A stretch of DNA of 64,000 bases, from the NCBI RefSeq assembly GCF_039621805.1, contig NZ_CP155074.1, positions 1,488,001 to 1,552,000 on the forward strand, given 5' to 3'. Shown piece after piece: positions 35,818 to 45,135 of the stretch. The first letter of the stretch is position 1, and each line of letters opens with the position of its first letter. This DNA comes from Paraburkholderia sp. PREW-6R. GTDB taxonomy: Bacteria; Pseudomonadota; Gammaproteobacteria; Burkholderiales; Burkholderiaceae. A program made the translations under genes and the position numbers. Below the pieces are notes generated by a model. That model did no database searches and was not told where the DNA came from. It was given only the letters and a program-made list of their open reading frames with translations.

Positions 35818-37337
35818 TGTTCGGACAGAAAGGCGATACGCTCGACACCGCGTCGCAATCCAGCGCGCTGGACGCGCTCAACGCAATCGACCGCGCCGCG
35901 TCACTGCCGTCGAACAAGGCGGAAGCGGGTGCGCCTGCCCATCACGGCAGCCACGCGCCGCACGCTTCGCACACTCCACACACTTCGCACGCGCCGGCCA
36001 GCAGTGCGCCGGCCGCTGTCTCCGGCATCGCGGGTCTTGGCGCGGCGAGCTTCACGAGCAACGAAGGCAACGAAGCGCTGATCCGCTCCGAAAACTTCCG
36101 GATCATCCGCACGGCCGTGTATGCCGGGATGAACGTGTCGGCAGTGGTCGCGCAATCGCGTCCGCAGGTTCGCAAGGGCATCGAACAGATCGGTGCGCAG
36201 ATCGTCGAACGCGATCGCCTGAATGTGACGCAGGTCGAACTGAACCAGATCGTCGACGAGATCCTGAACGACATGTTCGGCGTCGGCCCGATCGAACCGC
36301 TGCTCGCCGACGATACCGTCACCGACATTCTGGTGAACGGCTCCGACCAGGTGTACGTGGAACGTCACGGAAGGCTGGAGTTGACGCCGCTGAAGTTCCG
36401 CGACAACGCGCACGTGGTGAACGTCGCGCAGCGCATCGCCGCGGCGGTCGGGCGGCGCGTGGACGAGAGCAGTCCGATGGTCGACGCGCGTCTGGCCGAC
36501 GGCAGCCGCGTCAACGTGGTACTGCCGCCGCTCGCGTTGCGCGGCGCATGTATCGCGATCCGGAAGTTCAGCAAGCGCAACATCACGCTCGCGCGGATGG
36601 CGCAGCAGGGCAATCTGTCCGAACCCATGATGCGCGTGCTCAAGATCGCGAGCGCCTGCCGTCTGAATACGATCATTTCGGGCGGCACGGGCTCCGGCAA
36701 AACCACGCTGCTCAACGCGATGTCGCACTTCATCGACGCGCGCGAACGCATTCTCACCATCGAAGACGCCGCCGAACTGCAGCTGCAGCAGCCCCACGTG
36801 GTAAGCCTCGAAACGCGCCCGGACAATACCGAGGGCTTTGGCGGCGTGAACCAGCGCGATCTCGTGAAGAACGCGCTGCGGATGCGGCCTGACCGGATCA
36901 TCCTCGGTGAAACGCGCGGCGCGGAAGCATTCGACGTGCTGCAGGCAATGAATACCGGCCACGACGGCTCGATGACCACGGTCCACGCGAACACGCCGCG
37001 CGACGCGCTCACGCGGATCGAAAGCATGGTGATGATGGCCAACGGCAATCTGCCGCTGCTGTCGATCCGCCGCCAGATCGCGAGCGCGGTGAACCTGATC
37101 CTGCAGATCGAGCGGATGCGCGACGGTATGCGCCGCATTACGCGCGTCACCGAAGTGGCCGGCATGGAAGGCGACGTGATCATCACGCAGGACCTGTTCA
37201 CTTTCCGCTACGACGCAAGCTCTTTCAACGAGGAAGTCAAGGGCACGTTCGAAGTGTCGTCGGTGCGGCCCGCGTTTTCGGCGCGCGCTGCCTATTACGG
37301 CCTTGAAGAAGCGCTTCAGGAAGCGATGCAGTCATGA
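35814..37337 (+). CDS. cpaF: Pilus secretion ATPase CpaF (TadA)
   Basis: A 507-residue hexameric motor ATPase of the type II/IV secretion family. The core from about residue 140 holds ILVNGSDQVYVERHGRLE, Walker A SGGTGSGKTTLLNA, the Asp box, Walker B RPDRIILGETRGAEAFD and the His box MTTVHANTPRDA. The first 85 residues are a low-complexity linker with six His at exact three-residue spacing (positions 44-59, HGSHAPHASHTPHTSH). It powers pilus extension and possibly retraction. It overlaps both neighbours by four bases. Confidence 0.95.
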   Translation: MMFGQKGDTLDTASQSSALDALNAIDRAASLPSNKAEAGAPAHHGSHAPHASHTPHTSHAPASSAPAAVSGIAGLGAASFTSNEGNEALIRSENFRIIRTAVYAGMNVSAVVAQSRPQVRKGIEQIGAQIVERDRLNVTQVELNQIVDEILNDMFGVGPIEPLLADDTVTDILVNGSDQVYVERHGRLELTPLKFRDNAHVVNVAQRIAAAVGRRVDESSPMVDARLADGSRVNVVLPPLALRGACIAIRKFSKRNITLARMAQQGNLSEPMMRVLKIASACRLNTIISGGTGSGKTTLLNAMSHFIDARERILTIEDAAELQLQQPHVVSLETRPDNTEGFGGVNQRDLVKNALRMRPDRIILGETRGAEAFDVLQAMNTGHDGSMTTVHANTPRDALTRIESMVMMANGNLPLLSIRRQIASAVNLILQIERMRDGMRRITRVTEVAGMEGDVIITQDLFTFRYDASSFNEEVKGTFEVSSVRPAFSARAAYYGLEEALQEAMQS

Positions 37338-38308
37338 GCCCGGTCGATATCGTCACCGCCTCGGTCTTCGTCGGCTCGCTGCTGGTGGGCCTGATCGTGC
37401 GCATTCTGATCGGCTCGGCGCGCTCGAGCGCGCCCGCGCTCATCAAGGCGCGCCTCGCCGTGATCGCGCAGCACCACGGCGCACGCGACAGCATCGCCGG
37501 CGAACGCGCGGCAAGCGGATTTCGCGCGCAGGTGAGCAACCACCCGGCCAAGGCGTGGCTCGACGCGCGTCTGGACCGGCTGAAGATCGTCGCAGGACCG
37601 CGCGGCGTCGTGATCGTGGCGAGCGCCGCGGTGACGATGTACTCCGCCAGCGTCGCCGCGCTGCATTACTCGCCGCTGCCCGGCTGGGGCACGCCGCTCG
37701 CGGCGCTCGCGATCATGGTGTTCCTGACGGTGCGTCTGTATCAGAAGCTCGTCGCGCATTATCAACTGCGCTTCATCAACGCGTTTCCCGACACGCTCGA
37801 CCTCATCATCCGCGCGGTGCGCGCGGGCGTGCCCGTCGCCCAGGCCATCGTCGCGGCGGGCAACGAGGGCGCCGAGCCGGTGCGCTCCGAATTCAACACG
37901 ATGGGTAACTCGCTGAAGGTCGGCATCGGCGTGGACGAGGTGCTCGAAGTGGCCGTGAAGCGCATCCAGATTCCCGATTTCTCGTTCTTCTCCGTATGCC
38001 TACTGCTGCAACGCGAGACAGGCGGCCAGCTGGGAGAAACGCTCGAGAACCTCTCCGCGATCATTCGCGCGCGCCGCGATCTGCGGCTCAAAACCCGCGC
38101 GCTGACCGGCGAAACCCGCGTGGCCAGCAAGATCATCGCCGCGGTGCCGTTCGTGATTCTGGGGATTCTTTATCTGGTCAGCCGCGATTACGTGATGCTG
38201 CTGTTCTCCGAACCGTCCGGGCACACCATTCTGGTGACGGCAGCGGGACTACTCGCCACGGGCCTGTTCGTGATCGCGAAGATGTCCAATCTCGACGGCG
38301 CCCGCTGA
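37334..38308 (+). CDS. tadB: Tad pilus inner-membrane platform protein TadB
   Basis: A 324-residue membrane protein with a type II secretion F domain (LDLIIRAVRAGVPVAQAIVAAGNEG, then LLLQRETGGQLGETLENLSAIIRARRDLRLKTRALTGE) flanked by membrane helices near the N-terminus, in the middle and at the end. It forms the platform with TadC on which the CpaF motor acts. Its ATG overlaps the cpaF stop (ATGA). Confidence 0.93.
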   Translation: MSPVDIVTASVFVGSLLVGLIVRILIGSARSSAPALIKARLAVIAQHHGARDSIAGERAASGFRAQVSNHPAKAWLDARLDRLKIVAGPRGVVIVASAAVTMYSASVAALHYSPLPGWGTPLAALAIMVFLTVRLYQKLVAHYQLRFINAFPDTLDLIIRAVRAGVPVAQAIVAAGNEGAEPVRSEFNTMGNSLKVGIGVDEVLEVAVKRIQIPDFSFFSVCLLLQRETGGQLGETLENLSAIIRARRDLRLKTRALTGETRVASKIIAAVPFVILGILYLVSRDYVMLLFSEPSGHTILVTAAGLLATGLFVIAKMSNLDGAR

Positions 38309-38324
38309 ACGCTCAGGACCGACC

Positions 38325-39281
38325 ATGCCCTTCTCCGCCAGAAACCTGCTCGATCTCGGCCTGTGCGCGCTGCTGTTGACGCTCGCGTACGTCTATTACC
38401 GCGTGCGCAGCGGCCCTGCGGAGCGCGTGGCCGATCGCGTGCGCATGCTGAACGCGCTGAAAATCACCACCACGAGTGAGATCGAAGAGACCGACGACAC
38501 GCTGACAAAGCGCCTCCTCAGGCGCATTGCCGACCTCGGCGAGCGTTTGCCGCTGCTTGACGCGAAGCGCCGCGCGGCGCTCACCCGAACCCTCGTGCGC
38601 GCGGGTTTTCGCAGCCGCCGTGCCACCGCGCTGCTGGTCGCGACCAAGTTCTTCGCGGGCCTCGCGTTCGCGATTCCTGCATTCATCGTCTTTGCCGATG
38701 TGCCGAATTTCGGCGAGTACTTCATCATGCGCGCGTTCGCCTTTCTGGGCGGCTTCATGATCGGCATGATCGTTCCCGAGTATGCGCTCGCGTGGTACTC
38801 GCGGCGCCGTCGCAACGAGATTTCTCTCTATCTGCCTGACGCGCTCGACCTGCTCGTGATCTGCACGAACGCCGGCAACAGTCTGAGCGTGGCGATCCGG
38901 CGCGTGTCGTCCGAAATCGCGCTGATGGCGCCGGCGCTCGCGCAGGAGCTCACCTTCACCGCGAACGAACTGCAACTCGGCGGCGACAGTACCGCTGTAC
39001 TGCGCAACTTCGCGGAACGTGTCGATCTGCCCTCGGCGCGCAGCCTCGTTTCCACGCTCATTCAATCGATGCAATACGGCACGCCGATCACCCAGGCGCT
39101 GCGGGTGCTCTCACGCAGCGAACGCGCCGCGCGCCTGATGGCCATGGAAGAAAAAGCCGCCAAGCTACCCCCGAAGATCACGCTGCCCATGATGATCTTC
39201 ATCCTGCCGACGGTCGTCATGATCGCGTGCGGCCCCGCAATCCTGACGCTGGGGTCGGTATTCAAAGACCTGCTCAAATGA
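38325..39281 (+). CDS. tadC: Tad pilus inner-membrane platform protein TadC
   Basis: A 318-residue homologue of TadB with an F domain (YLPDALDLLVICTNAGNSLSVAIRRV, then LVSTLIQSMQYGTPITQALRVLSRSERAARLMAMEEKAAKLP) and C-terminal membrane helices. AGGACC lies a few bases before the ATG. It partners TadB. Its stop overlaps tadD (ATGA). Confidence 0.93.
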   Translation: MPFSARNLLDLGLCALLLTLAYVYYRVRSGPAERVADRVRMLNALKITTTSEIEETDDTLTKRLLRRIADLGERLPLLDAKRRAALTRTLVRAGFRSRRATALLVATKFFAGLAFAIPAFIVFADVPNFGEYFIMRAFAFLGGFMIGMIVPEYALAWYSRRRRNEISLYLPDALDLLVICTNAGNSLSVAIRRVSSEIALMAPALAQELTFTANELQLGGDSTAVLRNFAERVDLPSARSLVSTLIQSMQYGTPITQALRVLSRSERAARLMAMEEKAAKLPPKITLPMMIFILPTVVMIACGPAILTLGSVFKDLLK

Positions 39282-40141
39282 ACTCAACACTCGTCGCCCG
39301 CGCCGCGCTGTGCGCCTCCGCCCTGCTCGCCGCCACGCTGCTCGCAGCCTGCGGTTCATCCGCGCCGCGCGCGCAGATTCCCATGCCACGGCCCACGGTG
39401 CTCAACACGTCGCCCAGCACGGCAAGCGAGTTGCACATCGCGAACACCGCGCTGCAAGGCGGCAACGTGCAGATGGCCGCGTCCATCTACGAGCGCGAGC
39501 TGGCCGCGCACCCGGATTCGACCGAGGCGCTGCTTGGTCTCGCCGAAGCGAACTATATCGAGGGCGACATGAGCCACGCGCGCGCGCTCTACGAACGCGC
39601 CGGGCAGATCGCGAAGGGCGCGCGCGGCCCGCGTCTCGGCCTCGCGCGTGTCGCGATCCGCGAGCGCCGCTTCGCCGATGCGATCCTGCTGTATCAGCCG
39701 CTCGTCGCCGCCAATCCGGCGGACGCGGTCGCATATGCGGGTCTCGGCACCGCGTACGACATGAGCGGGCGGCATAGCGACGCGCAGTCGGTGTATCGCA
39801 AGGGTCTCGTCGCCACGCCGGGCGACGTCGCGCTGCGCACGAATCTCGGACTCTCACTGGTGCTCGATGGCCAGCCGCGCGAAGGTGCGAACCTGCTGCT
39901 CGACGTCGCGAACAGCCCGAGCGCACCGCCGCAGGCGCGTCAGAATCTCGCGCTCGCCTACGGCGTGCTCGGCAACGACGACGCGGCCGGCCGGATCCTG
40001 TCGGTCGATCTGCCGAAAGGGTCGGTCAACGACGATCTGCGCTATTACGACGCCGTCCGTGCATTGCTGGCGAAGCAGCCCGCGTCCGACGCGCCGCCCG
40101 TGCGTGGCCCGGCCGCGACCGACACCGGCATCGCGCCCTAG
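39278..40141 (+). CDS. tadD: TPR lipoprotein TadD
   Basis: A 287-residue lipoprotein: signal peptide with lipobox LLAAC (Cys near residue 25), then about five tetratricopeptide repeats (TALQGGNVQMAASIYERELA through VANSPSAPPQARQNLALAYG). TadD acts as a pilotin-like assembly factor for the secretin. The ATG at 39278 overlaps the tadC stop; an earlier in-frame start inside tadC has no lipoprotein signal at its front. Confidence 0.9.
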   Translation: MNSTLVARAALCASALLAATLLAACGSSAPRAQIPMPRPTVLNTSPSTASELHIANTALQGGNVQMAASIYERELAAHPDSTEALLGLAEANYIEGDMSHARALYERAGQIAKGARGPRLGLARVAIRERRFADAILLYQPLVAANPADAVAYAGLGTAYDMSGRHSDAQSVYRKGLVATPGDVALRTNLGLSLVLDGQPREGANLLLDVANSPSAPPQARQNLALAYGVLGNDDAAGRILSVDLPKGSVNDDLRYYDAVRALLAKQPASDAPPVRGPAATDTGIAP

Positions 40142-40158
40142 ACTGACCAAGGCTACCC

Positions 40159-40779
40159 GTGCACGCTCGCTTCCGCACACTGTTCAGGCCGGGCCGCGCC
40201 CTCGGGCGTGCGCTGCACCGCGTCGTCCGGCGACTGCGCACGGACGACCGCGCGGTGACCGCGGTCGAATTCGCACTCGTGTCGCCGGTAGTCGTGTTCC
40301 TGTTGCTGGGACTCGTGGAAACCGGCCTCGACCTGTGGGTCGATGCGACGGTCGAAACCGCAGTGCAACGCGCGTCGCGCCTGGGCATCACCACGCTGCC
40401 GCCCACCGGCGAGGCCAACATGCAGGACGCGGTCAACGACAGCATCAAGAACACGATGTCCGTCTGGCTGCCGCGTGCGTTGACGTTCAACATCACCAGC
40501 AAGGTCTATCCGTCTTACGACGGCTCGGCGGGCGCGGAGCCTTATACGGACGTCGGCCATGTCGGCCACTACGTGCAAGGCGACCCTTTCGTCGACGTGA
40601 ACAAGAACGGTGTCTGGGACGCCGATCTCGGCGTGAACGGCACGGGTAATTACGACGACGTGGTGAGCTACACGGTGACGATCACCATGTCCAGTTTCAC
40701 CGGCATTCCCGAATTGTTTGGCATTCCTCAACTGGTATTTTCACGCACGTTCATCGTGCAGAACGAACCTTCATCATGA
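40159..40779 (+). CDS. tadE: TadE-family pseudopilin
   Basis: A 206-residue protein with a basic N-terminus and the TadE motif TAVEFALVSPVVVFLLLGLVE, a pilin-like hydrophobic helix with Glu near its start. The remainder is periplasmic. It contains DVNKNGVWDADLGVNGTGNYDD, an EF-hand-like Asp/Asn-rich loop that might bind calcium. The start is a GTG with AAGG upstream. It overlaps the next gene by four bases. Confidence 0.88.
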   Translation: MHARFRTLFRPGRALGRALHRVVRRLRTDDRAVTAVEFALVSPVVVFLLLGLVETGLDLWVDATVETAVQRASRLGITTLPPTGEANMQDAVNDSIKNTMSVWLPRALTFNITSKVYPSYDGSAGAEPYTDVGHVGHYVQGDPFVDVNKNGVWDADLGVNGTGNYDDVVSYTVTITMSSFTGIPELFGIPQLVFSRTFIVQNEPSS

Positions 40780-41450
40780 TGCGCTCACTGATTCGCCGCT
40801 GCCGTCAGCGCGCCGGACGCTCCGGCGTCAAACGCTTCTGGCTCTCCGATCACGGCGTGGCCGGGATCGAAACGGCCGTCCTGGTGCCGCTCATTCTGCT
40901 GATGATGCTCGGCTTCACCGAACTGTATCTGTATTTGCGCACCATCTCGGCTGCCGAGCGCGTGGCCTTCACGCTCGCGGACACCATCGGGCAGAAACCG
41001 AGCATCGCCAACGTGAACAACACGGCAAGCGCGAACAACATCGGCACGTACTGGTATGCAGCGGACGCGATCGCCAGGCCGCTCGATTTCGCCAACCGCG
41101 GCGAGGTGATCATCACGTCGATCTGCGATTCGGTATCAAACAACTGCACCGATCCGGACGCACTCGGCAAAGTAGGCGATAAAGGTGTGCCGGCGAAACT
41201 CTGGCGAGTCGTCTCGCCGAAGGCCGGGGCGAACAGCCCCAATCAGAAATCGCGGCTGCCGGCAGGCTTCACGCCCCCGGCGTGGCCTTTCTATAGCGGT
41301 GACTCGGCGATCGCGGTGGAGGTCTTCTACCAGTTCAATCCCTATCTGATGACCTCTGCGTTCTGGGCCGATGCGCCAGGCGTCGTCACGGTCTACGAGG
41401 TGGTGTACGCACGGCCGCGCAAGACGGTGGTTCAACTCACTTCATCATGA
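40776..41450 (+). CDS. TadF/TadE-like pseudopilin
   Basis: A 224-residue protein with a basic leader and the sequence GVAGIETAVLVPLILLMMLGFTELYLYL, a pseudopilin-type helix with Glu at the expected place. The C-terminal domain has one Cys pair (ICDSVSNNC). By position it corresponds to TadF. It overlaps tadE and the TadG-like gene (ATGA on each side), so all three are translationally coupled. Confidence 0.85.
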   Translation: MMRSLIRRCRQRAGRSGVKRFWLSDHGVAGIETAVLVPLILLMMLGFTELYLYLRTISAAERVAFTLADTIGQKPSIANVNNTASANNIGTYWYAADAIARPLDFANRGEVIITSICDSVSNNCTDPDALGKVGDKGVPAKLWRVVSPKAGANSPNQKSRLPAGFTPPAWPFYSGDSAIAVEVFYQFNPYLMTSAFWADAPGVVTVYEVVYARPRKTVVQLTSS

Positions 41451-43321
41451 GCGCCCTCCCGCCACCGTCCCGGACAGTCATGCCATCCACGTCATCCCCG
41501 CTGGCCACCTTGCCGACGCCGCGTGCGGTTCGCGGCGTCGCGTCACTCATGACACGCATTTCACGAGCACTGCGTGCATGCTGCTCTGCACGCTCGCGAA
41601 TTGGCGAGCGCGGCGCGGTCACGCCGGTCTTTGCCGTCTGCACCGGGCTGATCCTGATGTGCCTGCTCGGCGGAATCGATCTGATGCGCACGCACCTGAT
41701 GCAGTCGAGGCTGCAGAACGCGCTCGACGCCGCGACGATCGCGGCCAGCGTGAACCTGAGCCTCTATCCGACCTTGCAAGGCAGCGAGTTGACCGCGTGG
41801 AAGACCAATGCGTACAACTATCTGATGGGCAACATACCGGACGGCTACGTCGGCGGAACGGTTGATCCAGATAGCTTCACGGCGAGTGTCAGCGGCTCGC
41901 TAGGCGCCGGGCAGATCGTTTCCGTGCAGGTCAACGCCACCGTGCCGCTGTGGTCTGCCGGCCTGCTGTCGATTGCGTCGAACACGGTCACCGCGTCGAA
42001 TCAGGCGATGCGTCGCAACGAAACCAATCTCGAACTGGTGATGGCGCTCGACAACACCGGCTCGATGGGCAACAGCGCGACGGGCAACGGCGGCGCGAGC
42101 AAGATCCAGGGCTTGCGCGACGCCGCCTCCACGCTCGTTACGCTGATGCTCGGCGACGGCAGCACGCCGCCTCCCGGCAACGCGGTGATCGGTCTCGTGC
42201 CGTTCGCGAGTACCGTGAACGTCAAAAGCATTGCCAGCGCCAGCAACTGGTTCGGGCCGCTGCCTTCGTTCAACACGAATGGCGTTAGCGAAAGCAACTG
42301 GTCGGGCTGCGTGATCGAACCGCGCCTGAACAGCAGCGGACAGCCCGATGAACAGAACGGCGTGCTGGATATACAGACCTATAAGCCCGGGGCAAAACTC
42401 TTCAAGAAGTACTACTACAACGCGCCGTCCACGGGAATGCAGGTGCAGACCTGTGCGAGCGGCTCATTTCAGACCTGCGAGTCCAATTCGTCCTCGCCGG
42501 ACACCACCGTGAACAGCGTGCCGTTCGCGATCAACTCGAACGGCAAACCCAATCCGAATGGCGAGCCCGGCAACATTTACGCAACGGACCCCTACTCGGG
42601 TCTCACACGGGTCTGGGCGCAGCGCAGCGCCACCACCAACTCCACGTACACGCAAAACGCCGACTGCATCTCGCAGAAGGTGGTCTTCCTGAGTTCGGAT
42701 CAGTCCGCCCTCAGCACCGCCATTAAAGGCATGAACGCGGCCGGCTCGACGATCATTCCGCTTGGCATCCTGTGGAGTTGGCGCATGCTTTCGCCCGACT
42801 GGGCCGGACCCACGGGTTGGGGCAGCCCGACTCTGCCCTATCCGACCGACAAGCTGGGACTCAAGCGCGTGCTGATCGTACTCACCGACGGCCAGAATCA
42901 GGTGAGCGGTACCGGCACCTTCCCGAACGCGATCTATTTCAACGGACTGAGCGGCGTGGGCAACGCGACGCTACCCGTGCCGAGCGTCACGCGCAGCGAC
43001 AGTACGTCGTTGGCCAATGGGCGCATCGACTCGGCGGAATTACATAACAATAGTCCGACCGACCCAAGCGCCGGAAATGCGGGCTATGTCGACGATCTGA
43101 ATACGTTCCAGCTCGCGCTATGCACCAAAATGAAGGCCGAGGGCATCATCATCTATGCGATTACGTTCGGCGCGGATTCGGCGAGCAGCGAGGCGCAGAA
43201 GTCGATGCTCGCCTGCGCGACCGACGCGAATCACTATTTTCACGCGCCGGATAACGCGACGCTGCAGCAAACGTTCGGACAGATCGCTGGCGGTTTGAGC
43301 GAGCTGCGGCTCGTGAAGTGA
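41447..43321 (+). CDS. tadG: TadG-like pilus protein with von Willebrand factor A domain
   Basis: A 624-residue protein. A basic N-terminal region is followed by RGAVTPVFAVCTGLILMCLLGG, a TadG/Flp-type membrane helix near residues 55-80, and a large periplasmic part with a split VWA domain beginning LVMALDNTGSMGNSAT (MIDAS DxxxS-type motif) and ending with EGIIIYAITFGADS. Two Cys pairs and several Asn/Ser-rich inserts interrupt the VWA fold. It probably acts in adhesion or at the pilus base. The overlap start is at 41447; ATG 41549 is an alternative with a shorter n-region. Confidence 0.9.
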   Translation: MSALPPPSRTVMPSTSSPLATLPTPRAVRGVASLMTRISRALRACCSARSRIGERGAVTPVFAVCTGLILMCLLGGIDLMRTHLMQSRLQNALDAATIAASVNLSLYPTLQGSELTAWKTNAYNYLMGNIPDGYVGGTVDPDSFTASVSGSLGAGQIVSVQVNATVPLWSAGLLSIASNTVTASNQAMRRNETNLELVMALDNTGSMGNSATGNGGASKIQGLRDAASTLVTLMLGDGSTPPPGNAVIGLVPFASTVNVKSIASASNWFGPLPSFNTNGVSESNWSGCVIEPRLNSSGQPDEQNGVLDIQTYKPGAKLFKKYYYNAPSTGMQVQTCASGSFQTCESNSSSPDTTVNSVPFAINSNGKPNPNGEPGNIYATDPYSGLTRVWAQRSATTNSTYTQNADCISQKVVFLSSDQSALSTAIKGMNAAGSTIIPLGILWSWRMLSPDWAGPTGWGSPTLPYPTDKLGLKRVLIVLTDGQNQVSGTGTFPNAIYFNGLSGVGNATLPVPSVTRSDSTSLANGRIDSAELHNNSPTDPSAGNAGYVDDLNTFQLALCTKMKAEGIIIYAITFGADSASSEAQKSMLACATDANHYFHAPDNATLQQTFGQIAGGLSELRLVK

Positions 43322-43322
43322 A

Positions 43323-43338
43323 GCCGGGGCGGCCCGGC
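43323..43338 (+). terminator. GC-rich hairpin just after the Tad operon
   Basis: GCCGGG and CCCGGC form a 6-bp stem with a four-base loop immediately after the tadG stop. There is no T tract, so termination may need Rho. Confidence 0.35.
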
Positions 43339-43455
43339 GGTCGAACGGTACGGTGCAATGCGCGCGGCACACCTGCGAAGCACGCTGGCGCAGACGGTCA
43401 CGCCTTGATCGCGAGCGCCGCCGCGCCGCTCCGCCGCTGCGCCACGCGCGACGGA

Positions 43456-43815
43456 TCATCTGCGCCGGCTGCACAGCTGCCCGACCGTGGTCAGAAAAAG
43501 CTCCGCGCCGACGGGTTTGCGCAGACAGACGTCCCAATCACGCACCTCGATCATCGGCGGCGGCACCGCCGTATGAATCAGGATCGGCACGTTGGCTATC
43601 GCCGGCATTGTTCTCAGGCGGCGGCATAGCTCGGCGCCGTCCATCAAAGGCATCATCCAGTCGGTAATAATCAGGTCAGGGACACCGGCGGTCACACGCT
43701 CGACCGCCTCGACGCCGTTGCTCGCGCATTGCACCTCATAACCTTCGTTTTCAAGTATTAGCCGCCACGCCGCGAGAATCTCCGGCTCGTCGTCCACTAG
43801 CAGAATTGAATGCAT
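43456..43815 (-). CDS. Single-domain response regulator
   Basis: A 119-residue CheY-like receiver: acidic pocket LLVDDEPE (residues 8-9), phosphorylation site Asp52 in IITDWMMPLMDG, the Thr in IHTAVPP and the Lys in LRKPVG. No output domain. I use the ATG at 43815, where the receiver begins; a longer frame to 43944 adds 43 residues that do not fit the fold. It is convergent with the Tad operon but no kinase is nearby, so a link to pilus control is only a possibility. Confidence 0.88.
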   Translation of the reverse strand: MHSILLVDDEPEILAAWRLILENEGYEVQCASNGVEAVERVTAGVPDLIITDWMMPLMDGAELCRRLRTMPAIANVPILIHTAVPPPMIEVRDWDVCLRKPVGAELFLTTVGQLCSRRR

Positions 43816-44154
43816 CACGGGCCGCCGAGTTAAAACGTTATTGTCATCGCCCGCAGCAGTTGCAAGACCTGTTCCACGCAGGCCGATCGAGGTGATAATG
43901 ACGCCAACCGCCACCGCTCGCGACATTTTTTCCACGTGAGACAAGAGTCCGGCCCGTTCTGCTGCGGGAATTAACAGAGACGCGGGTCTCCTCCTGATCG
44001 CGCATAGGGTCGAACGAGCACGGACGGTGTGAATCGAGCCGGATTCGTTGTAGAAACTTCACTTCAACACGTCACGACGGACGCGCAATTCCTTTGCGCT
44101 CTCCGGTTTCCGGACATCCCGACCCATTTCACCCCCTATTACGGAGACGATTGC
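43816..44154. other. Divergent intergenic region, nothing further recognised
   Basis: A 339-bp gap between the response regulator and the GNAT pseudogene. I see no RNA gene, repeat or clear promoter, other than the GGAG ribosome binding site of the GNAT reading frame at its right end. Confidence 0.5.
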
Positions 44155-44658
44155 ATGCTGGAGATTCGGGCCGCCCGCTTTCCCGATGAGACCGATGCCG
44201 TGCGCGCGATTTTTCGCGAATATGGACAGAGCCTGAACATCGATCTGAGCTTTCAGGATTTTGAAACGGAACTGGCCGACCTGCCCGGCAAGTTCGCCGC
44301 ACCGCGCGGCTAGGTTTTGCTCGCGCAGGAGGCGGGCGAGATTCTCGGCTGCGTTGCGCTGCGGCCGTTGGAGGGCACGCTCTGCGAAATGAAGCGGCTG
44401 TATGTGCGGCCTTCCGGCCGCGGCCGACAAGTGGGACGGCGGCTGGCTACGCTGATCTGCCAGCTAGCGAAAGACGCGGGTTACACGCATATTCGTCTCG
44501 ATACGCTTTCGGACATGCAGTCAGCGCGACAGCTTTATGCGTCTCTTGGATTCCAGCCAATCGCGCCGTATGTGTTCAACCCGATTCCAGGCGCGTTGTT
44601 TCTCGAGTGCGATCTCACGGCCGCGCGCGGATCTGCAGCCAATAGCGATCAGGCTTAG
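44155..44658 (+). pseudogene. GNAT N-acetyltransferase interrupted by an in-frame TAG
   Basis: The ATG at 44155 has GGAG eight bases upstream. The frame encodes MLEIRAARFPDETDAVRAIF and continues to LPGKFAAPRG, where a TAG (44311-44313) stops it at 52 codons. The same frame then resumes with VLLAQEAGEILGCVALRPL, the acetyl-CoA-binding VRPSGRGRQVGRRLATLI and a normal GNAT end, stopping at 44658. Read through, it is a 167-residue single-domain acetyltransferase in which the TAG replaces one residue of the usual PRG-x-LLLA turn. There is no frameshift. Both halves are well preserved, so the mutation is recent, strain-specific, a sequencing error, or read through. Confidence 0.85.
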
Positions 44659-45026
44659 AACGGCCCACGGCTCGCGAGTTGTGCGTACTCGTCCTTGAGC
44701 GTCTTGATGCGTTCCTGATAGACGGTCTGCAAACACGCGCGGTTGGCGCCGCAGGCGTGGCGTTGCTTCAACCACGCCTGCTGGGCTTCCCCCATGTCGC
44801 CACGCGTGCCCATGGCGACGAGGCCGGTGATCATCTGAAACCGCACGGACATTTCCACGTCCATTTCACTGAGCGATCGCGAAGCGCAGATAGCTTTCTC
44901 GTCGGGCTGCCGCGCGCGCGTACAGTCGAAGCTGGCAGCGAACGCTGGCAGCGATGTGGTCGCCAACGCTAGCAGCATCGCCACGCGTGATGCGCGCCTG
45001 GTATGGCGACCGGGCTTTATCGTCAT
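44655..45026 (-). CDS. LprI/DUF1311-like secreted protein
   Basis: A 123-residue protein with a signal peptide (basic start, hydrophobic AMLLALATTSLPAFA, cleavage near residue 30), then ASFDCTRARQPDEKAICASRSLSEMDVEMS, the Cys pattern of the DUF1311/LprI lysozyme-inhibitor-like family, and a second Cys pair in RHACGANRACLQTVYQERI. It is likely to be periplasmic. GAGGAA lies five bases before the ATG. Its stop overlaps that of the convergent GNAT pseudogene. Confidence 0.82.
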   Translation of the reverse strand: MTIKPGRHTRRASRVAMLLALATTSLPAFAASFDCTRARQPDEKAICASRSLSEMDVEMSVRFQMITGLVAMGTRGDMGEAQQAWLKQRHACGANRACLQTVYQERIKTLKDEYAQLASRGPF

Positions 45027-45135
45027 TGAGATTCCTCGCGTGAAAGACGGGCAGAAAGAACGGCGCACGAAGTGACATGGGAGCGCGCCCGATACGCGCT
45101 CAGCTCGCATGCTTCAACCTGCGATGGCCCAGTGC

